Source of the DNA: Pyricularia pennisetigena
Lineage: Eukaryota > Ascomycota > Sordariomycetes > Magnaporthales > Pyriculariaceae
Assembly: GCF_004337985.1 (NCBI RefSeq)
Contig: NC_043742.1
Location: 3,644,176-3,708,175, forward strand
Direction: 5' to 3'
DNA length: 64,000 bases
Below, one piece after another: positions 21,290 to 34,365 of this stretch. The notes under the pieces were generated by a model. It saw only the letters and a list, made by a program, of their open reading frames with translations. It did no database searches and had not been told where the DNA came from. Numbering within the stretch: position 1 is the stretch's first letter; each line of letters begins with the position of its first letter. Position numbers and translations under genes: made by a program.

Positions 21290-24200
21290 TCGTTTAATAC
21301 CCGTTTATTTTCCACCGTTACCAAATTTTCTCACGTAAATTCGTCGTATTTTTTCCATTTTATTAAAATTTTACGTTTGCGTTTTTTTTCTATTGCGTTT
21401 TTCGCTGCCAAAATTTCTTCTTTTACCTATTTTTTCGCGGTTTCGTTATCCAAATTTAACGGGATTAATAACGGGCCGAATTTAATATCGGTACGAATTT
21501 GGGACGGTAATGGGTCGTCCGCGGCCTTTTCGATTAATTTTACGTAAAAAATAGGGTGGATTTTTTTCGGGACGTTTAACGTAACCGTTAATGGTGTAAA
21601 AATCGCTACGACCGTATATTTATTCGCCACGAAATTAAATTTTTTATTTGGGCGGTTGATTTTAACGTTTCGTAAATTGAAAAAAACTTTATCCCCTATT
21701 TTAAAACGGTCCCTTGGTTTCCGTATTTTATTTGCGTTTTTTTAACGCTATTATATATAAATTATAACGGCGTGGGCCACGTTTATACCGTTTTTAAAAT
21801 ATTATAAAAACAAATTCGCGCGGTGTTTAGGCGTGGGACCGGTCGTCCGTTTACCTATATTACCGGGACCGCGTTTACTTTATATTTTAATAATATTTTA
21901 TTAGGATTAATTCCCGTAATTAACGAGTTTTTATTATTTAACGTTAATTAAGCGGCGGGTAAATATCCGGGCCAATTTATTTGGTTAAATAACACGAAAA
22001 CTTTTAAATAAAATTATATTTCTTAATTAATCCGTTCCGTACCCCCGTCCGTTTTTGGGTGGTAGGACGTCGATAATAATTATAAAATTTTTATTTATCG
22101 GCACAATTCCGACCAAAAACCTTTTACCCAATCCGACCCCCGGTCCGATATAATCGCGTTAAAAAAACTTTTAAACCGCCACTAAATAAAAACGAATTTC
22201 GCGGCGCAAATTTCGGCTTTTATCGAACCTATCGTTTTTAATTGGATATATTTGGAAAATTTATTAATTATAACTATTACATAACGCGGCATGTCCGCAT
22301 TATTATTTAGGAAATCCGCTATAAAATCGATGGAAATTTATTTCCAAAATTTATCCGGTATTGGTAAAGGTTATAATAATTTTTATTTGCGTCGTTTCGA
22401 TGGTTTTATCCTGCGGTATATATCGCAATTATGTACAAATTATCGGATATATTCGGTTATCCCGTTCTAATAATAATTTCGGGCCAAAATCGTAAATATG
22501 TTATCCTTACCGCAATAATTAAATATTAGGGATTTGTGGGTTCGTTGCAAAATTGCCGTAATTAGGGGTTCCCAATTGGGTAATTAAAAACGGTTTTTAT
22601 ATAATAGCGTACCGGAGGCGTTTATTAAATAATCCGCTATTTATTTTATCGTTTCGGCTTAAGGTGGGAATTGTTTTATATTTTGTTGGACCGCGTTACG
22701 TTTATGGGCGTATACCGGGTTTTTTTCCACTATTTCGTTCCAAAATCCTATTATATAAAATTGCTGGAAAATAAATATTTTTTCCGGGACCGCCGGTAAT
22801 ATATTTTATAGTAATATTTAAAAAATGCCGATTATGTTTATATTGGGTATTGGGCGTAATATTATCGTTTTTTTTCTTCGTTGGTTTCGTCCTGCTCCCG
22901 TTTCGATAACGCGTCGGGATATATCGCGTATTTCCCTAATCGGTACCTTAAAATAAAATTAAATTTAAATAAAATTTTAACCTACCGTATTTGCCGTTCC
23001 GATATTACCTTCGGTTTCGTAAAATATTTAAACGTTTTATAATCCGTAAAAATAATAAAAGGAAAACGGATATTGCGTAATTCCGCCTCCCATATTTATA
23101 AATAGTGGATAACCGCGAATAACTTTTTATCGTGGATAATATAATTACGTTGGGCCGTCGTTAATTTAACGGAATAAAATATTACCGGTTTTTATAACCC
23201 GTCCTTCCCTTTTTATATTAATACCCCCCCGACAGTTGCGCCGGAGCAATCCGTTTTTATTTTCGTTTCCGTTTCGTCGTTTTATTGGGCTAATATTGGC
23301 GTTTGCAAAAATATTTGTTTAAATATTTTAAAAGTAACGTCCTTTTTTGGCGTCCTTTTAAACGGTATTTTCTTTTAGTAAATCGAAATAGGGGCGTCGT
23401 TAAACCCGAATACCCGTCTATAAAATCCCGGTAAAAATTTGCGAATTTTAGGAAACCGCGCAGTTTTCGTAATTTCGTCGGGGTTTCCCATTCCCGGATT
23501 GCGCGTAATTTTTCCGGATCGGTTTCCGCGTTTATATTGGCGTATATAATAGACCCCAGGTATTTAACGGAAATAATTGCGAACGCGTTTTTATTAAAAT
23601 CCAAACTTAAACCCGCCTTTTTTAATTTTCCCAAAATATGGGTAATTTTCCGCCAATACTCCGTTTTAAAACCGGACGTATAAATTAAAATATCGTCCAA
23701 ATATATTAATATATAGTCGTCCAATATATTCCCGAAAACGCCGTTAATATATCGCTAAAACGTGGCCGGGGCGCCCGTTAATCCGGGTAAATATATTAAT
23801 TATTCGAATAATCCGAATTTTGTGCGAAAAACCGTAAAATATTTATCTTTTTCGGCTACGCGTAATCTATGGAAAATTGCGCGCACGTTTATTTTAATAA
23901 ACTATTTTGCTCCGGATAAGAAGCGGAATATGTTTTTAATTAATAGTAAAAGGTACCGGTCCTATATTATAATAACGTTTAATACTTTATAATCGACGCA
24001 TAAACGCCATTTTCCAAAAATTTTCCGGATTATTAGGACCGGGGTTGCGCTTAAAGACACGCTTGCTCGGATCCATTTTTTATCCATTATATCGATTATT
24101 TATCGCCGCAATTCCAGCAATTAATCGCGCGGTATATAATATAACTGGCCCCATAGTAACGGCGGGGATTTTTACCGTCGTTATTTTTTTAAATCCGGAT

Positions 24201-25700
24201 ATAATGGTCCAATTCACCTTTATACGTGGGTAAAACCGAAATTTTACCGTCGTTAAATAAATTTTCGAAACCTTTTAATTTTACGGGTAACGTCGCCGGG
24301 GGCTTTACGTCGCCTTTATTTACCGCCGATAGGGTTAGGATTCGGGTTATATTTCGTAACGAAATAAAGGCGAATTCCATTTGTTCGTTCGTATTTTTTT
24401 TTTATTTTTCGGGCCGCGGCCAGGAATACGTTGTTTATAACCACCGTAAATTTCCTGTTTTTCGGACGTAGGGAAAGTTTTTGCACCAATAATTTTTTAA
24501 CGGACCTTATTTTTAATTTTCCTTACTTTGGGTTAAATACCATTTTTCGGTGGGTTATCCAAAGGAATCCTAAAAATAGGTCCTGCGTTAATCCCGGAAT
24601 TATATTAAAGGATATCGGCGCGGACCAGCCGTCGATATTTACGTCGCAATTGTTTATTTCCCGTATATCGGTTCGTATTCGTCCCGTTACCGTGCTTAAC
24701 CGGCGGATTTATAGTAAAAGGATTTTTATTATTCCCAATTTTTCCGTACAATTTTTATTTATAACCGCGTAATATTCGCATTTTAAATCCATTTATGCAA
24801 TTATAAATTTTGTTAAATTAATTAAAACCGGGATAAAAAATGGTCGTTTATCCATTATAATTTATATTTTTTTTAATTATTTTTCCGATCCATATTTATT
24901 AGCGTATTATGGGGTGGTCCGGGCCCGTCGCGTCGGTTCTCTCCTGGGTTAAAATTATAACCCAAAGTTAATTTTTTCCTTTTTCGGGGTCGTTTGGCGT
25001 TGGACGTATAACCGGTACGAATTAATAATTTTGGGCGTAATAGGAGGCGGACCCGTAACGGAGGTAAACCCCTGTTTTACGGCGTCGCTGGAATTTTTAA
25101 ACGGATACCCATAAAGCCCGATTTTTCTTTTTATTTCCATCCAATCGGCGTTTTCCTCGTTTTTTACCAGCGTTATAACGGCTTCGGCCAATTTTTATAA
25201 TTAACACGCCTATTATTATTATATTTTTTAAATTTATTTATAAAGAATTTGGAAAGGGGGTGTTCCGTTTTTGGCCAAAACGTTTGTCCAAATCGATCAT
25301 TTCCAAATTTTAGGCGATATAGCGGTATATAGCGATAAATCCGTGGTAAAAATCGGAAGCAATACCCATTTTTACCGACGCTTTTTTTATCCGGTTAACG
25401 ACCCGGAAACGCAAATAATTGGTCCGTATTTCGTTTAACCATTCGAAACCCCCGGCCGCAATAAAAATGCGTTCGAATTTGGTAAAAAAAATATACGAAC
25501 GATTCGCCGTATTATATTCGGAATACCTTTAATTCGGCGAAAATTCAAACCTTTTTATAAAAATCGTCGTACGTACGTCCCAAATATTCGATAAAATCCT
25601 CGTAATTATACCCCCCTCCCGTACCCCTTACCTCGTAAAAAAAGCGGACGATATTTCATATTATCGTGGTAAAATTAAATTATACGTATTCGAATTGGTC
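21290..25700 (-). pseudogene. Gypsy-3 Gag-Pol polyprotein relic
   Basis: Read on the minus strand from about 25700. Gag-like sequence to about 24955 is poorly preserved. The RT begins near 24100 (WRLCVDYKVLN) and has an intact YLDD box at about 23705-23694 within a 144-codon open stretch (23724-23290). That stretch continues into the RT-RNase H connection (LRGFLKFANFYRDFI). Integrase relics follow to about 21600, with the C-terminal block KIHPIFYVKLIEKAADDPLP near 21540. A chromodomain lies near 21420-21290 (ILIKWKKYDEFT*ENL). Stops are numerous but the RT core is less eroded than in Gypsy-1. Confidence 0.85.
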
Positions 25701-25995
25701 GCGTTGGTTCCCAATAAATTCCGCGTCGCGTATTAATTTATATAAAATAATTTATTTCCAAATTGTGAACGCAACCGGTGCGCCGTCGTATGGTGGGTGG
25801 TTACGTAAAAGTTTTTTTTGGGGCGTTATTTTTGCGCGATCGCGCCTGCGTTTAAAAAATGTAATTGCATTTAAACGATACGCTTTTCCAATATCGCGAT
25901 ATTCGCGACCAAGTTTTGGTAAAAATCGTGAATTTCCCCTCCCGGGCCTGGCCTTAGGTTGGCCATTATTATATTTTAATTCGAGCGTTAATAAA

Positions 25996-26184
25996 TATTA
26001 TAAGGTAAGCCAACGGCCTTGGGACCGTTAAATATCCTTATTGGTATTATTACTAACGTTGGGGGAAGAAGGGAGGAAAAGGTGTGTGTCCGGGTCGTGG
26101 TAATGTCCTTCCCTTTATATATTATCCCTGACCCGCTCTTATATCTTATTACGTGATACTTGCCTTAGGCACGAATCCATAACA
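25996..26184 (-). repeat. Gypsy-3 5' LTR
   Basis: 189 bp, TATTATAAGGTAAGCC...ATAACA, matching the LTR at 15241-15429. The TGTT terminus has become TATT by a G-to-A change. Confidence 0.88.
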
Positions 26185-26918
26185 CCTATTTCGTTTTACG
26201 TTGGGCCAAAAAATCGTTCAGATTGGTGTTCGACGGTTATCGTGCATTTTGTTTAGCTGTTGTAAATAATTTATTTATCGCTATTGGTGAATTCTCGTTA
26301 TACGTTATATACAGTTAGTTAACCGTTCGAAATCAATCACATTTTGCTGCTGTTAAACCCTTATTATGCGCTGCGTACGGTTATTCGGCTATTTGTGGTA
26401 ATTCAGCCTTTGCCGTTTATATTAACGGTCGCTTTCGCCCTCCAATTCTGTTTTTATTTTTTTCCCACTATTAACCTGTCGCACTCCCCCTTCGTCTTTA
26501 TTAACAATTTGTCGCCTTTTCAGCTTCTATTTATTATTTATATTAGTTTTTCGTCGCACGCACACCCTTTTTTATAATTTTCCTAAATACCACTATTAAG
26601 GATTATTATATTTTCTGTCTTGCGTTTACTACCGCTATTGGCCCTAGTATAACGATTGTCAATATTTTCGTTGGCCCTATTGTCGTACGTTCAACGTACG
26701 GTTAAAATTGGGTTATCATTAGTATTTTTCGCCCGCGCACTCCTGCTTTTTTCCGTATTTTTACCATTAAGATATATTTTCCTACATTTGTTTTATGGCA
26801 CGTTTAAGTTAATATTATATATTATAGGACCATGAATGTAAAATCGCCGATATACCGTCGCGCGATATAAAGATTTGGGTCGCAACTGGTTCGCCTGCCG
26901 AAATTCAGCATTTATTTG
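26185..26918. other. intergenic stretch, no gene recognised
   Basis: Between Gypsy-3 and a solo Copia LTR. A 77-codon hydrophobic ORF (26344-26577) is present but has no signal beyond openness in low-complexity, Phe/Leu-rich sequence, so it is not called as a gene. Confidence 0.4.
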
Positions 26919-27473
26919 TGTTAACAATATGGGTTGCTAATAGGGGCTTAGGCATTAGCCTAGGTGCCGCCTGGTGTTAATTACGCTATAAAGGCCTGTA
27001 AATACAGGGTTTAAATGCACTAAATTGTTCACTAATTTCAGGATTAATAAAATTAACTTATTGGAGGGGGAAACTTTGCTTTGTCTTTTTTATATATTTT
27101 CCGATATTGAAATGGGGGTCCGCACCCCTAAAAGCGTTCCGGTGGCGCATACGATTTTCTATAAAATTATTTTATATAGGTTGTTAAAAAAACACCTTTA
27201 TTCCCATATAAACCATTTTTAGGTTCGCATTGATTTGCTGATTTGGTGAAAATTTCAACCCGATATAGGTTAGCTAATTCGTAGCTGCAGGGTGGGTATA
27301 AACCCGGTACAGGTTAAGCCCCATTCGCTAACACTTGAAATCGCAACTCCTGCAACACAAAATATAACGGAAAATCCGACTGCCCCAACAGCCCAACTTC
27401 GGCACAATCTATTATGGCTTATATACAACGAAACGTGGACCCATTGAATGCTTAATAACGCATATAATTAACA
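26919..27473 (-). repeat. solo Copia LTR, minus orientation
   Basis: 555 bp, reading TGTTAACAATATGGGTTGC...AATTAACA, the reverse complement of the Copia LTRs. The flanking pentamers ATTTG and AAAAT do not match. The right side is instead the interior of a second, truncated LTR, so a deletion or recombination has removed one flank. Confidence 0.85.
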
Positions 27474-27903
27474 AAAATGTTAGCGAATAGGGTTTACCCT
27501 GTACCGGGTTCACACCCACCCTGCACCTCCGAGTTAGCTACCCTATATCTGGTTGGAATTCTCACCAAATTAGCAAATCAGTGCGAACCCAGAAATGGTT
27601 TACATGGCGATAAGGGTGCTTTTTCCAAAACCCATACAAAATAATTTTTCGGAAAATCGTGTGCGGCGACGGAACGCTTTCAGGGGTGCGGACCCCACCT
27701 ACGATGTCGGAGAGTATTTAAGGGAGATAAAGCAAAGTCTCGCCCACCAATAAATCGAATTTATCAATCCCAAAATTAATGTACCATTTTAGTGCATTTA
27801 GTGCATTTAAACCCTGTAATTACAGGCATTTATAGCGCAACTAGTACCACGCCGCACCTAGGGTAATGCCTGAGCCCCTGTTAGCAACCTATATTGTTAA
27901 CAA
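27474..27903 (+). repeat. Copia LTR truncated at its 5' end
   Basis: Matches the Copia LTR from the AAAATGTYAGCGAATGGGG position to its TTGTTAACA end. About the first 130 bp are missing, directly abutting the inverted LTR at 26919-27473. Confidence 0.85.
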
Positions 27904-29106
27904 CGATAAATTTATATTCAGTTCGTTAAAAAAACTTTATATATTGTTTTCGGAAAAGGATAAGGAGGAGAACGATTCGGTCTCTGGATCGTCTACCGCG
28001 ATTCCCATTTGGAAAAGGAAACGTAACGCTAATAAACCAATTTAAAAAAATCGTTTAACGCTGCTAAATGTTTTCGCTTTTTTTAATCTGTTTGGATTTT
28101 TCAATTTGCTTTTCTTTGGTATTTAGTACTAGGAAATTAGGGGTTATATATATATATTATTGTAATGATTATTACTGTTGGGATACGGTCCAATAAATTT
28201 ACTGTTAGTCGTTAGTGAAATGGTATAATAACGGTTATTTTCAGACTTCCTTTCATTGAATTTATTATCGGCGGTTGGTGGAAAATATAATTTATATGGG
28301 ATAAGGAAAGTGGATAGGAAATAGGTTATTCAAGCGGAGGACATTTGAGGAAATTATGCCTCTTTTTTATTTTACGCAAAATTTATAATTGGTATTTCTT
28401 TATTGATATTTATTGGTTTTACGGACGTTGTTTTACTTCCGTTTTTCTGCGGGTAAAATTATCGTTATTTATCCATTAATTGCTTTTTAGAATAGAACAA
28501 GTTTCGTTTTTACCCGTTTTAGTTTGCGTAATATACCTTGTGTTATTTTAAATTTTATACGTTTTGTTCCTCGGATTTTACGTATATTCCGTCCAGCAAA
28601 CTTTTTTCGGTATCAATTCTACCATTAATATTTAACCCGTTTATCCGGGTATATCCCTTTTCCGGATTTGCAGTGATTGTTTTAATATCGGTTTAAAATA
28701 ATACGCTGTTAGGGCGCACAACTTTATGATTCAATACCTCCAATCTGTCGCCCATTAATTCTTTTAAACCCAAATATTATAAATCAAGACCGTCGAAAGC
28801 AGAACTGGGTAGATCTTGGCCTTTTCGCTTCCCTAACTATTTTGGTTCGTTAATATTATATAATATTTTCTTCTAATGCCTATACGGGGAAGACTTTCCA
28901 ATATTTTACGCACCGTAATTGCAATTAGCCCTATCGTTGCACAATTTGGGAATATTTCTCGCAAATTGTGCGTGGAACTGCGGTTATTTTTATTATTTAT
29001 AGCGAAACCCTTAGTAATATGTTTAATTGCTAAATTTACCGGTTTCAATCCATTCGCGGCCGTAATACATTTTACGGACGCTAATTTGAGAATCCGGGTC
29101 CGTAGC
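27904..29106. other. degenerate sequence, no gene recognised
   Basis: AT-rich with many stops in all frames. On the minus strand a 71-codon stretch (29048-28833) and fragments further left look protein-like but match no family I recognise; probably an RIP-damaged element. The GTAGC half of the next LTR's duplication ends it. Confidence 0.4.
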
Positions 29107-29664
29107 TATTACTTGTATGCGTTATTTAGCATGTAGTGGGTCTACCTTTATTTGTATATAAGCCATTATAAATAGTGCCGAAGTGGGGCTGTCGTGGTTG
29201 TCGCATTTTCCGCTATATTTTGTGTATTGTAGGAGTTGCGATTTAAAGTGTCAGCGAATGGGGTTTACCCTGTACCGGGTTTAACACCCGCCCTGCACCT
29301 AGGAATCAGCTAACCTATATCGGGTTGAAATTTTCACCAAATCAGCAAATCAATACGAACCCAAAAATGGTTTATATAGGAATAAAGGTGTTTTTTTAAC
29401 AACCTATATAAAATAATTTTTCAGAAAATCGTATGCGCCACCGGAACGCTTTTAGGGGTGCGGACCCCCATTTCAATATCGGAAAATATATAAAAAAGAC
29501 AAAGCAAAGTTTCCCCCTCCAATAAGTCAACTTTATTAATCCTAAAATTAGTGAACAATTTAGTGCATTTAAACCCTGTATTTACAGGCCTTTATAGCGT
29601 AATTAACACCAGGCGGCACCTAGGCTAATGCCTAAGCCCCTATTAGCAACCCACATTGTTAACA
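29107..29664 (+). repeat. solo Copia LTR
   Basis: 558 bp; the start TATTACTTGTATGCG aligns base for base with TGTTAATTATATGCG of other copies, and the end is TTGTTAACA. Flanks are GTAGC (29102-29106) and GTAGG (29665-29669), a duplication with one mismatch. Confidence 0.85.
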
Positions 29665-30937
29665 GTAGGTGTTAATTTATTATTTTTGGTTGTAATAACC
29701 AGGTTAACTATAATATTTCACGGCTATAAGTTTTTGCCCTATAACCGTAAAAAATAGGTCGAATTACGGTATTATGATTTCTAATACCGCGTAGTTTCTT
29801 TGGTGGAACGCGTTTATTATAATTTTTAAAGGATTATTTATTTGCAAATAATGGCATTACGTGCAGAAAGCGATATTAATTTTAAGTTTTGTATCCCATA
29901 ACCCAATACCCGTTAAACCTTTAATATAATCGGCGAATATATTATCGTTAACACGGTATAACATAAAAATGTATAGTTGTATAATAAATCGGTAAAAACG
30001 CGTTTTAAGGAGTTTTTAAAAAATCTAATCTTTTTCCAATAATCCCTTTCGGACTAATATAACAATTATAATGCATAAAATGCGGGACCGGAATTTATTT
30101 TGCAAAAACCGTAAGGCGTGGTAAAACTGTTTTTCATTTTTTTAAAACTCCTTATATTTCCCCAAACCTATTATATCTATTAATAAATTGGCGCGAAAAT
30201 TGCCATAATTGGTTAATAAAGTCAAACTCGATATAAAAAACGCTGGTACGGGTAATTTCTTTTATGCTTTGTTAGAAGGGTTGAATAATCCGATATAAGT
30301 TTTTTGAATAGTGCGGATATATAACGTCGTTTTTTAATCCCTATGGACGAGAAGTAGGACGGAAAAACTGTCGAAATAATTGGGTTGCAAATTTAAAAAA
30401 CATTCAAAAAGGACTTCGTAAACTTGGATAATTCCTGCCCATTCTTTTTCGTTTTCGGTAATAGCGAGGGCTTAAATAAGGAAGGAAATTGGTGTAATTC
30501 GTCTGAAGGTATGGTATTGTGGGATACTTTTGGGCGGATATAGGCGGTTTGGGAATAAAAAACCACACATTTGGTGTATTATGTAATATTTGGCGTTTTC
30601 GTTATAGTTGTCCGGATATTGTAAAGACGCGGGCGTTTGCAACCATTTCTGGCGGAAAGGTACGGTGGCATGCCATTATAATTGCGTATATCGTTTAAAT
30701 TTGGCGTTAATATAAAGAGACAGGATATTAAATCTTGCATTCGGTTATATTTTCCTTGTCCGAGGTTCTGTATTTTGTCGAGGAAATTGAAATTATCCTA
30801 TACGACAAATAGTATTATGTCACGAGCGATCCTTTTTGGGTTTACTTATATCAAAAAATACATATATATGTATATATATATATCTATTTTTATTATTGCT
30901 GTTCGTTGTAAAAGGTAAATATAATTCCTGCTAATTA
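29665..30937. other. degenerate unidentified coding relic, left part
   Basis: AT-rich with stops in all frames, no element ends. Minus-strand fragments such as DNIFADYIKGLTGIGLWD (around 29950-29900) look protein-derived. It is continuous with 32814-33957 once the TIR element at 30938 is set aside. No family was recognised. Confidence 0.35.
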
Positions 30938-32804
30938 TAGTCTCAGTGCTTAGACTAAACCCCCCTGCTCCGCAATGGGGACCGAGCGCTCCATATACCT
31001 TTCAGCCACATGGCTTTTCGACCAATTACATTGGCCGAAAAGATCGCGCGCGTTCTAGTCTGAGGACATCTTGTCGCATTTCGCCGTTCATGGCGGTACC
31101 ACCAACGATAATCTGTCGCATTTCGCCGTTTATAACGGTATTTTTAATAATATATTTAATATTACGATATCGCTTATGATTATTTTATTAATATAAGGAT
31201 AATTTGTGGTATTCTGCCGTTTGTAGCGGGTAAATGCAATATATTCGCATTATAATGGTAAAAGAAAATAATGTACCCATAGTATGCAATTAAATATTCG
31301 TATAAAAGAATAAATAAAAATTATAAAAATATACAGTAATTTGCGTTAAGTTTATTGGAGTTTGCTGAGTATTTGAATGCCGGCCGCGTCTTTATAGCTA
31401 GTGTATTTGGAAAGATATTAAAATATTAAATAAAATTTGTAATTTTTTATTATATTTAATTTTTGTTTTAAATAATGGTATGCAATAATTATTTTAATTT
31501 AGTTTACAGCTTTTATACCTTAGGAAACCTAATACTGCAAAGTGCATGCAATTATCGATTGAAACAAAAGTTTTATTAATATTCTTATATAAATTAACAA
31601 TTTGTTAAAAAATTAAATAATTTACGCAAATATTGGTAGAATAAAAAAATTTTCACTTAATATATTCCTTAATCAATTTGCTAGTAGACTTTATATAAAT
31701 TTTTTTTTTATGAATTTCATTCAATTAAATAAAGCAAAAAATACAAAAAAAACACAAATTTAGCATTTGTTTATATAAAAACATAAGAAGGGCCGGTATT
31801 GCAAATCGGGTTTTACGTTAACGTTTATTTATATATATAATCCATTTTTTCAAATTTTGGTTTTCTTAATGTTAGAATTGGTAAAAATGTAAAAGCATTT
31901 CGATGGTAAAATATATATAAAATTGGATATACCTTACCTATCCGCATATTTAAGGGCTTATATAACTAGGTATACGTACAAAAATGTGATATTATATTAA
32001 GTATATATATGCCACCCCCCACGTGCAGAAACCACAAAATTCTGCTGCAAAACAAAAATAATATAAAATTAATTAAATAAAACAAAAAGATTTGTAAAAT
32101 ACATATTTACCATTTGTTTTTATTAAACAGTTTTCAAAGCCGATATTGTAAGTACGATTGGATTTGGACGTTTGTCTATATACGTAATCGAATTTTTGAA
32201 GTTTTGGTTTTATTATCGTCAAAACTGGTAAAAATATAAGCGAGTTTCGATTGTAAATTATATATAAAAAAGTATATACTTTGCTTATCCGCTTATTTAA
32301 CTGCTTATATAATCCGATATAAGCACCAAAATTTCTTAGAACGATATATACATATATACGACCCTCCACGTGCAAAAAATATAAAATTTGGTCAAAAATT
32401 AAAAATAATATTAAAAAAAATCGAAAATCGAAAAAAAAATCGAAAAAACAGTACCGCCATAAACGGATTAAGGGCAGGTAATATCAAAATAAAAAATAAA
32501 AAAAAAAAAAAAAAAAAATAAAAATAAAAAAAAAAGAAATAAAAAAAACTATTTTCAACGATATTTTCTTTTTTCGATGTTTTGCGTGGTTGTGGAATAA
32601 TAAGGGAGTATCGGTCGCAAAAAGGCCAAAAATACCGCTATAAACGGCGAAAATCGACAAATTGTCCTCAGACCTAAACCAGAACGTTCTTTAGATGGAC
32701 CCACAGGTACATTGCAAAACCGCAATTGAGCCACGAAGTGGAGCGAAGCGAACGAAGTGGATCAATTGTGGAGCTCTGGGCTTCAGGGATGAGCCCTAAG
32801 ACTA
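30938..32804 (+). mobile_element. TAGTCTCAG-family TIR element, full length (1,867 bp)
   Basis: Flanked by the exact 9-bp duplication TGCTAATTA (30929-30937, 32805-32813). Starts TAGTCTCAGTGCTTAG, ends AGCCCTAAGACTA. It has the family's left GC-rich block, CGCCGTT(T/C)ATGGCGG palindromes, AT-rich middle with a 100-codon minus-strand ORF (32375-32073), a poly-A-like low-complexity run (32482-32550), and the right end with GAGCTCTGGGCTTCAGGGATGA. No transposase. This is the best reference copy for ordinary structure. Confidence 0.85.
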
Positions 32805-32813
32805 TGCTAATTA

Positions 32814-33957
32814 GGTGTCCGGGCAACGGCGACAAATTGTTGGGTTTACCGTTTGATAGCTTTATAAAATAATTATATTCCAAACCCGGATAACGTACAT
32901 ACAATACGACGTAGAATCCATTGTTCATAAGGTATACAGCAAATGCGCGTAGCACATAATTGTTTTTTGGGGGGAATATCCGTAAATTAAAAGCGCTAAT
33001 AATAATATAAGGCAATAATCTTTTAACGTTAAAAGGTTTATAGTTTTTAAAAACGCATTTGGTTCCAGGTATACCACGTTCGAAATTTGTAACGATAGAT
33101 AAAACGGGCGAGAGCCCCGGGAATATAATAATAGTAAAAGTATAAATTTATATTATATTGGCGTTTTGGACGGGACTTCTTACGTGGACGCGTCGAATAT
33201 TTGTTTAAACTAATTTGCATAGTTTACTTTTTTAGCGGAACAGTTTTGTATTGCCGGAAATCGGAAACCCATAAGTTCAAAGCGGTTAAAAAAACGTTAA
33301 TAATATATTAATTGTTAGAATTTGACATGCAAAAGGTTAATTTTAATAAACGTAGGATATTTATTATTAAAACGGCTTTTGACCCCATGAACGTGTAAAC
33401 GTTTTCGGATTTAAGAGTTTTATAATAATTTTTTTAAAAAATGTATTCGGGAGAAAGCGGGTCGGGTAATTTTGTAGGAATTTCCGGTTATTAGCGAAAC
33501 GTATATAAATTATATCAAATTCGTGCGGCGATAACGGTTACGTTCAGATTTAATAATGTCGAGAATAAATTTGGTTTCGGGGTTTAATTCCGGGGTGGTA
33601 GATTCCGTATCGGATTAGGACTGGTGAATAGTCTGTGGTTAATTAAATAAATACGGTTTAAACCCCCGTTTATTTTCTTAAAAAAATTTGAGCGATAATA
33701 ATCGCGTTAACATTAAAGGTAATAATATTAAATCCGACGCAAAATATTGGTTTACGGGTTGCGCGGACGGAAACATTTCCTCGGGTAATTCCATTAATAT
33801 TATTTGTAACATATTTTCCATTACTGGATTAGGCGTTATTTAAATATAATAATAACGGGATAATAGTTAATTTGGATGGATAATCGTTAAATAAAATCTA
33901 TTTTTGTTTTATTGACAAAAGTTATAATTAACGGTGTTACGACGACGTTGGGTTTGG
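32814..33957 (-). pseudogene. unidentified coding relic, right part
   Basis: The minus strand from about 33170 to 32815 has one frame open for about 110 codons, with blocks IVTNFERGIPGTKC, RIFPPKNNYVLRAFAVYLMN and YVRYPGLEYNYFIKL. It runs to the edge of the inserted TIR element. Stops appear upstream. The composition and position suggest the end of an unrecognised transposon protein. Confidence 0.35.
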
Positions 33958-34127
33958 TATTAGTAATACCGCTATAAGCGGCGAAATGCGACAAATTGTC
34001 CTTTAACTAAAACGAGCGCGATTTTTTCGGCCAGTGTAATTGGTCGAAAGGCCATATGGCTAAAAGGTACATGGAGCGTTTAGTCCCCACTGCGAAGCAG
34101 GGGCGTCTATTTTAAGCATTAAAACTA
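33958..34127 (-). mobile_element. TAGTCTCAG-family left-end fragment
   Basis: Reverse complement of the family's left end, terminating GCATTAAAACTA at 34127. It directly abuts an internal point of a right-end fragment in the other orientation (34128-34285), as if it had inserted into that older copy. Confidence 0.7.
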
Positions 34128-34285
34128 GAAAATACCGCCATGAACGGCGAAATTCGACAAGTTGTCCTCAGACCTGAGCAAGAGCGTTCTTTGGATAGAC
34201 CCACAGGTATATTGCAAAACCGCAATTAAGCCACGAAATGGATCGATTGTGGAGCTCTGGGCTTCAGGGATAAGCCCTGAGACTA
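34128..34285 (+). mobile_element. TAGTCTCAG-family right-end fragment
   Basis: The family's right end from GAAAATACCGCCATGAACGG to AGCCCTGAGACTA. Its outer terminus faces the M35 protease island to the right. Confidence 0.75.
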
Positions 34286-34365
34286 ATGCTTTAATTGTAT
34301 GCGTGATATGATTAACGCCAACGGTATGCATATAACCTGGTAATATGACTTGTGAATAGCTTTAC

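Larger units (their letters stand above)
15241..26184 (-). mobile_element. Gypsy-3: full-length Ty3/Gypsy chromovirus, minus strand, with nested TIR element
   Basis: Two 189-bp LTRs (15241-15429, 25996-26184) bound about 10.9 kb, of which 17075-20442 is a later insertion. The net length is about 7.6 kb. The flanking pentamers are CCTTT and CCTAT, a near match. RT, RNase H, integrase and chromodomain are all on the minus strand. The LTRs (short, TGTTATAGGG start) and proteins differ from Gypsy-1, so this is a separate family. Confidence 0.88.

Noticed and set aside
32482..32550. Poly-A tail of a LINE or SINE
   Set aside because: The A-rich run lies inside a TIR element present elsewhere without it, so it is local expansion of low-complexity sequence.
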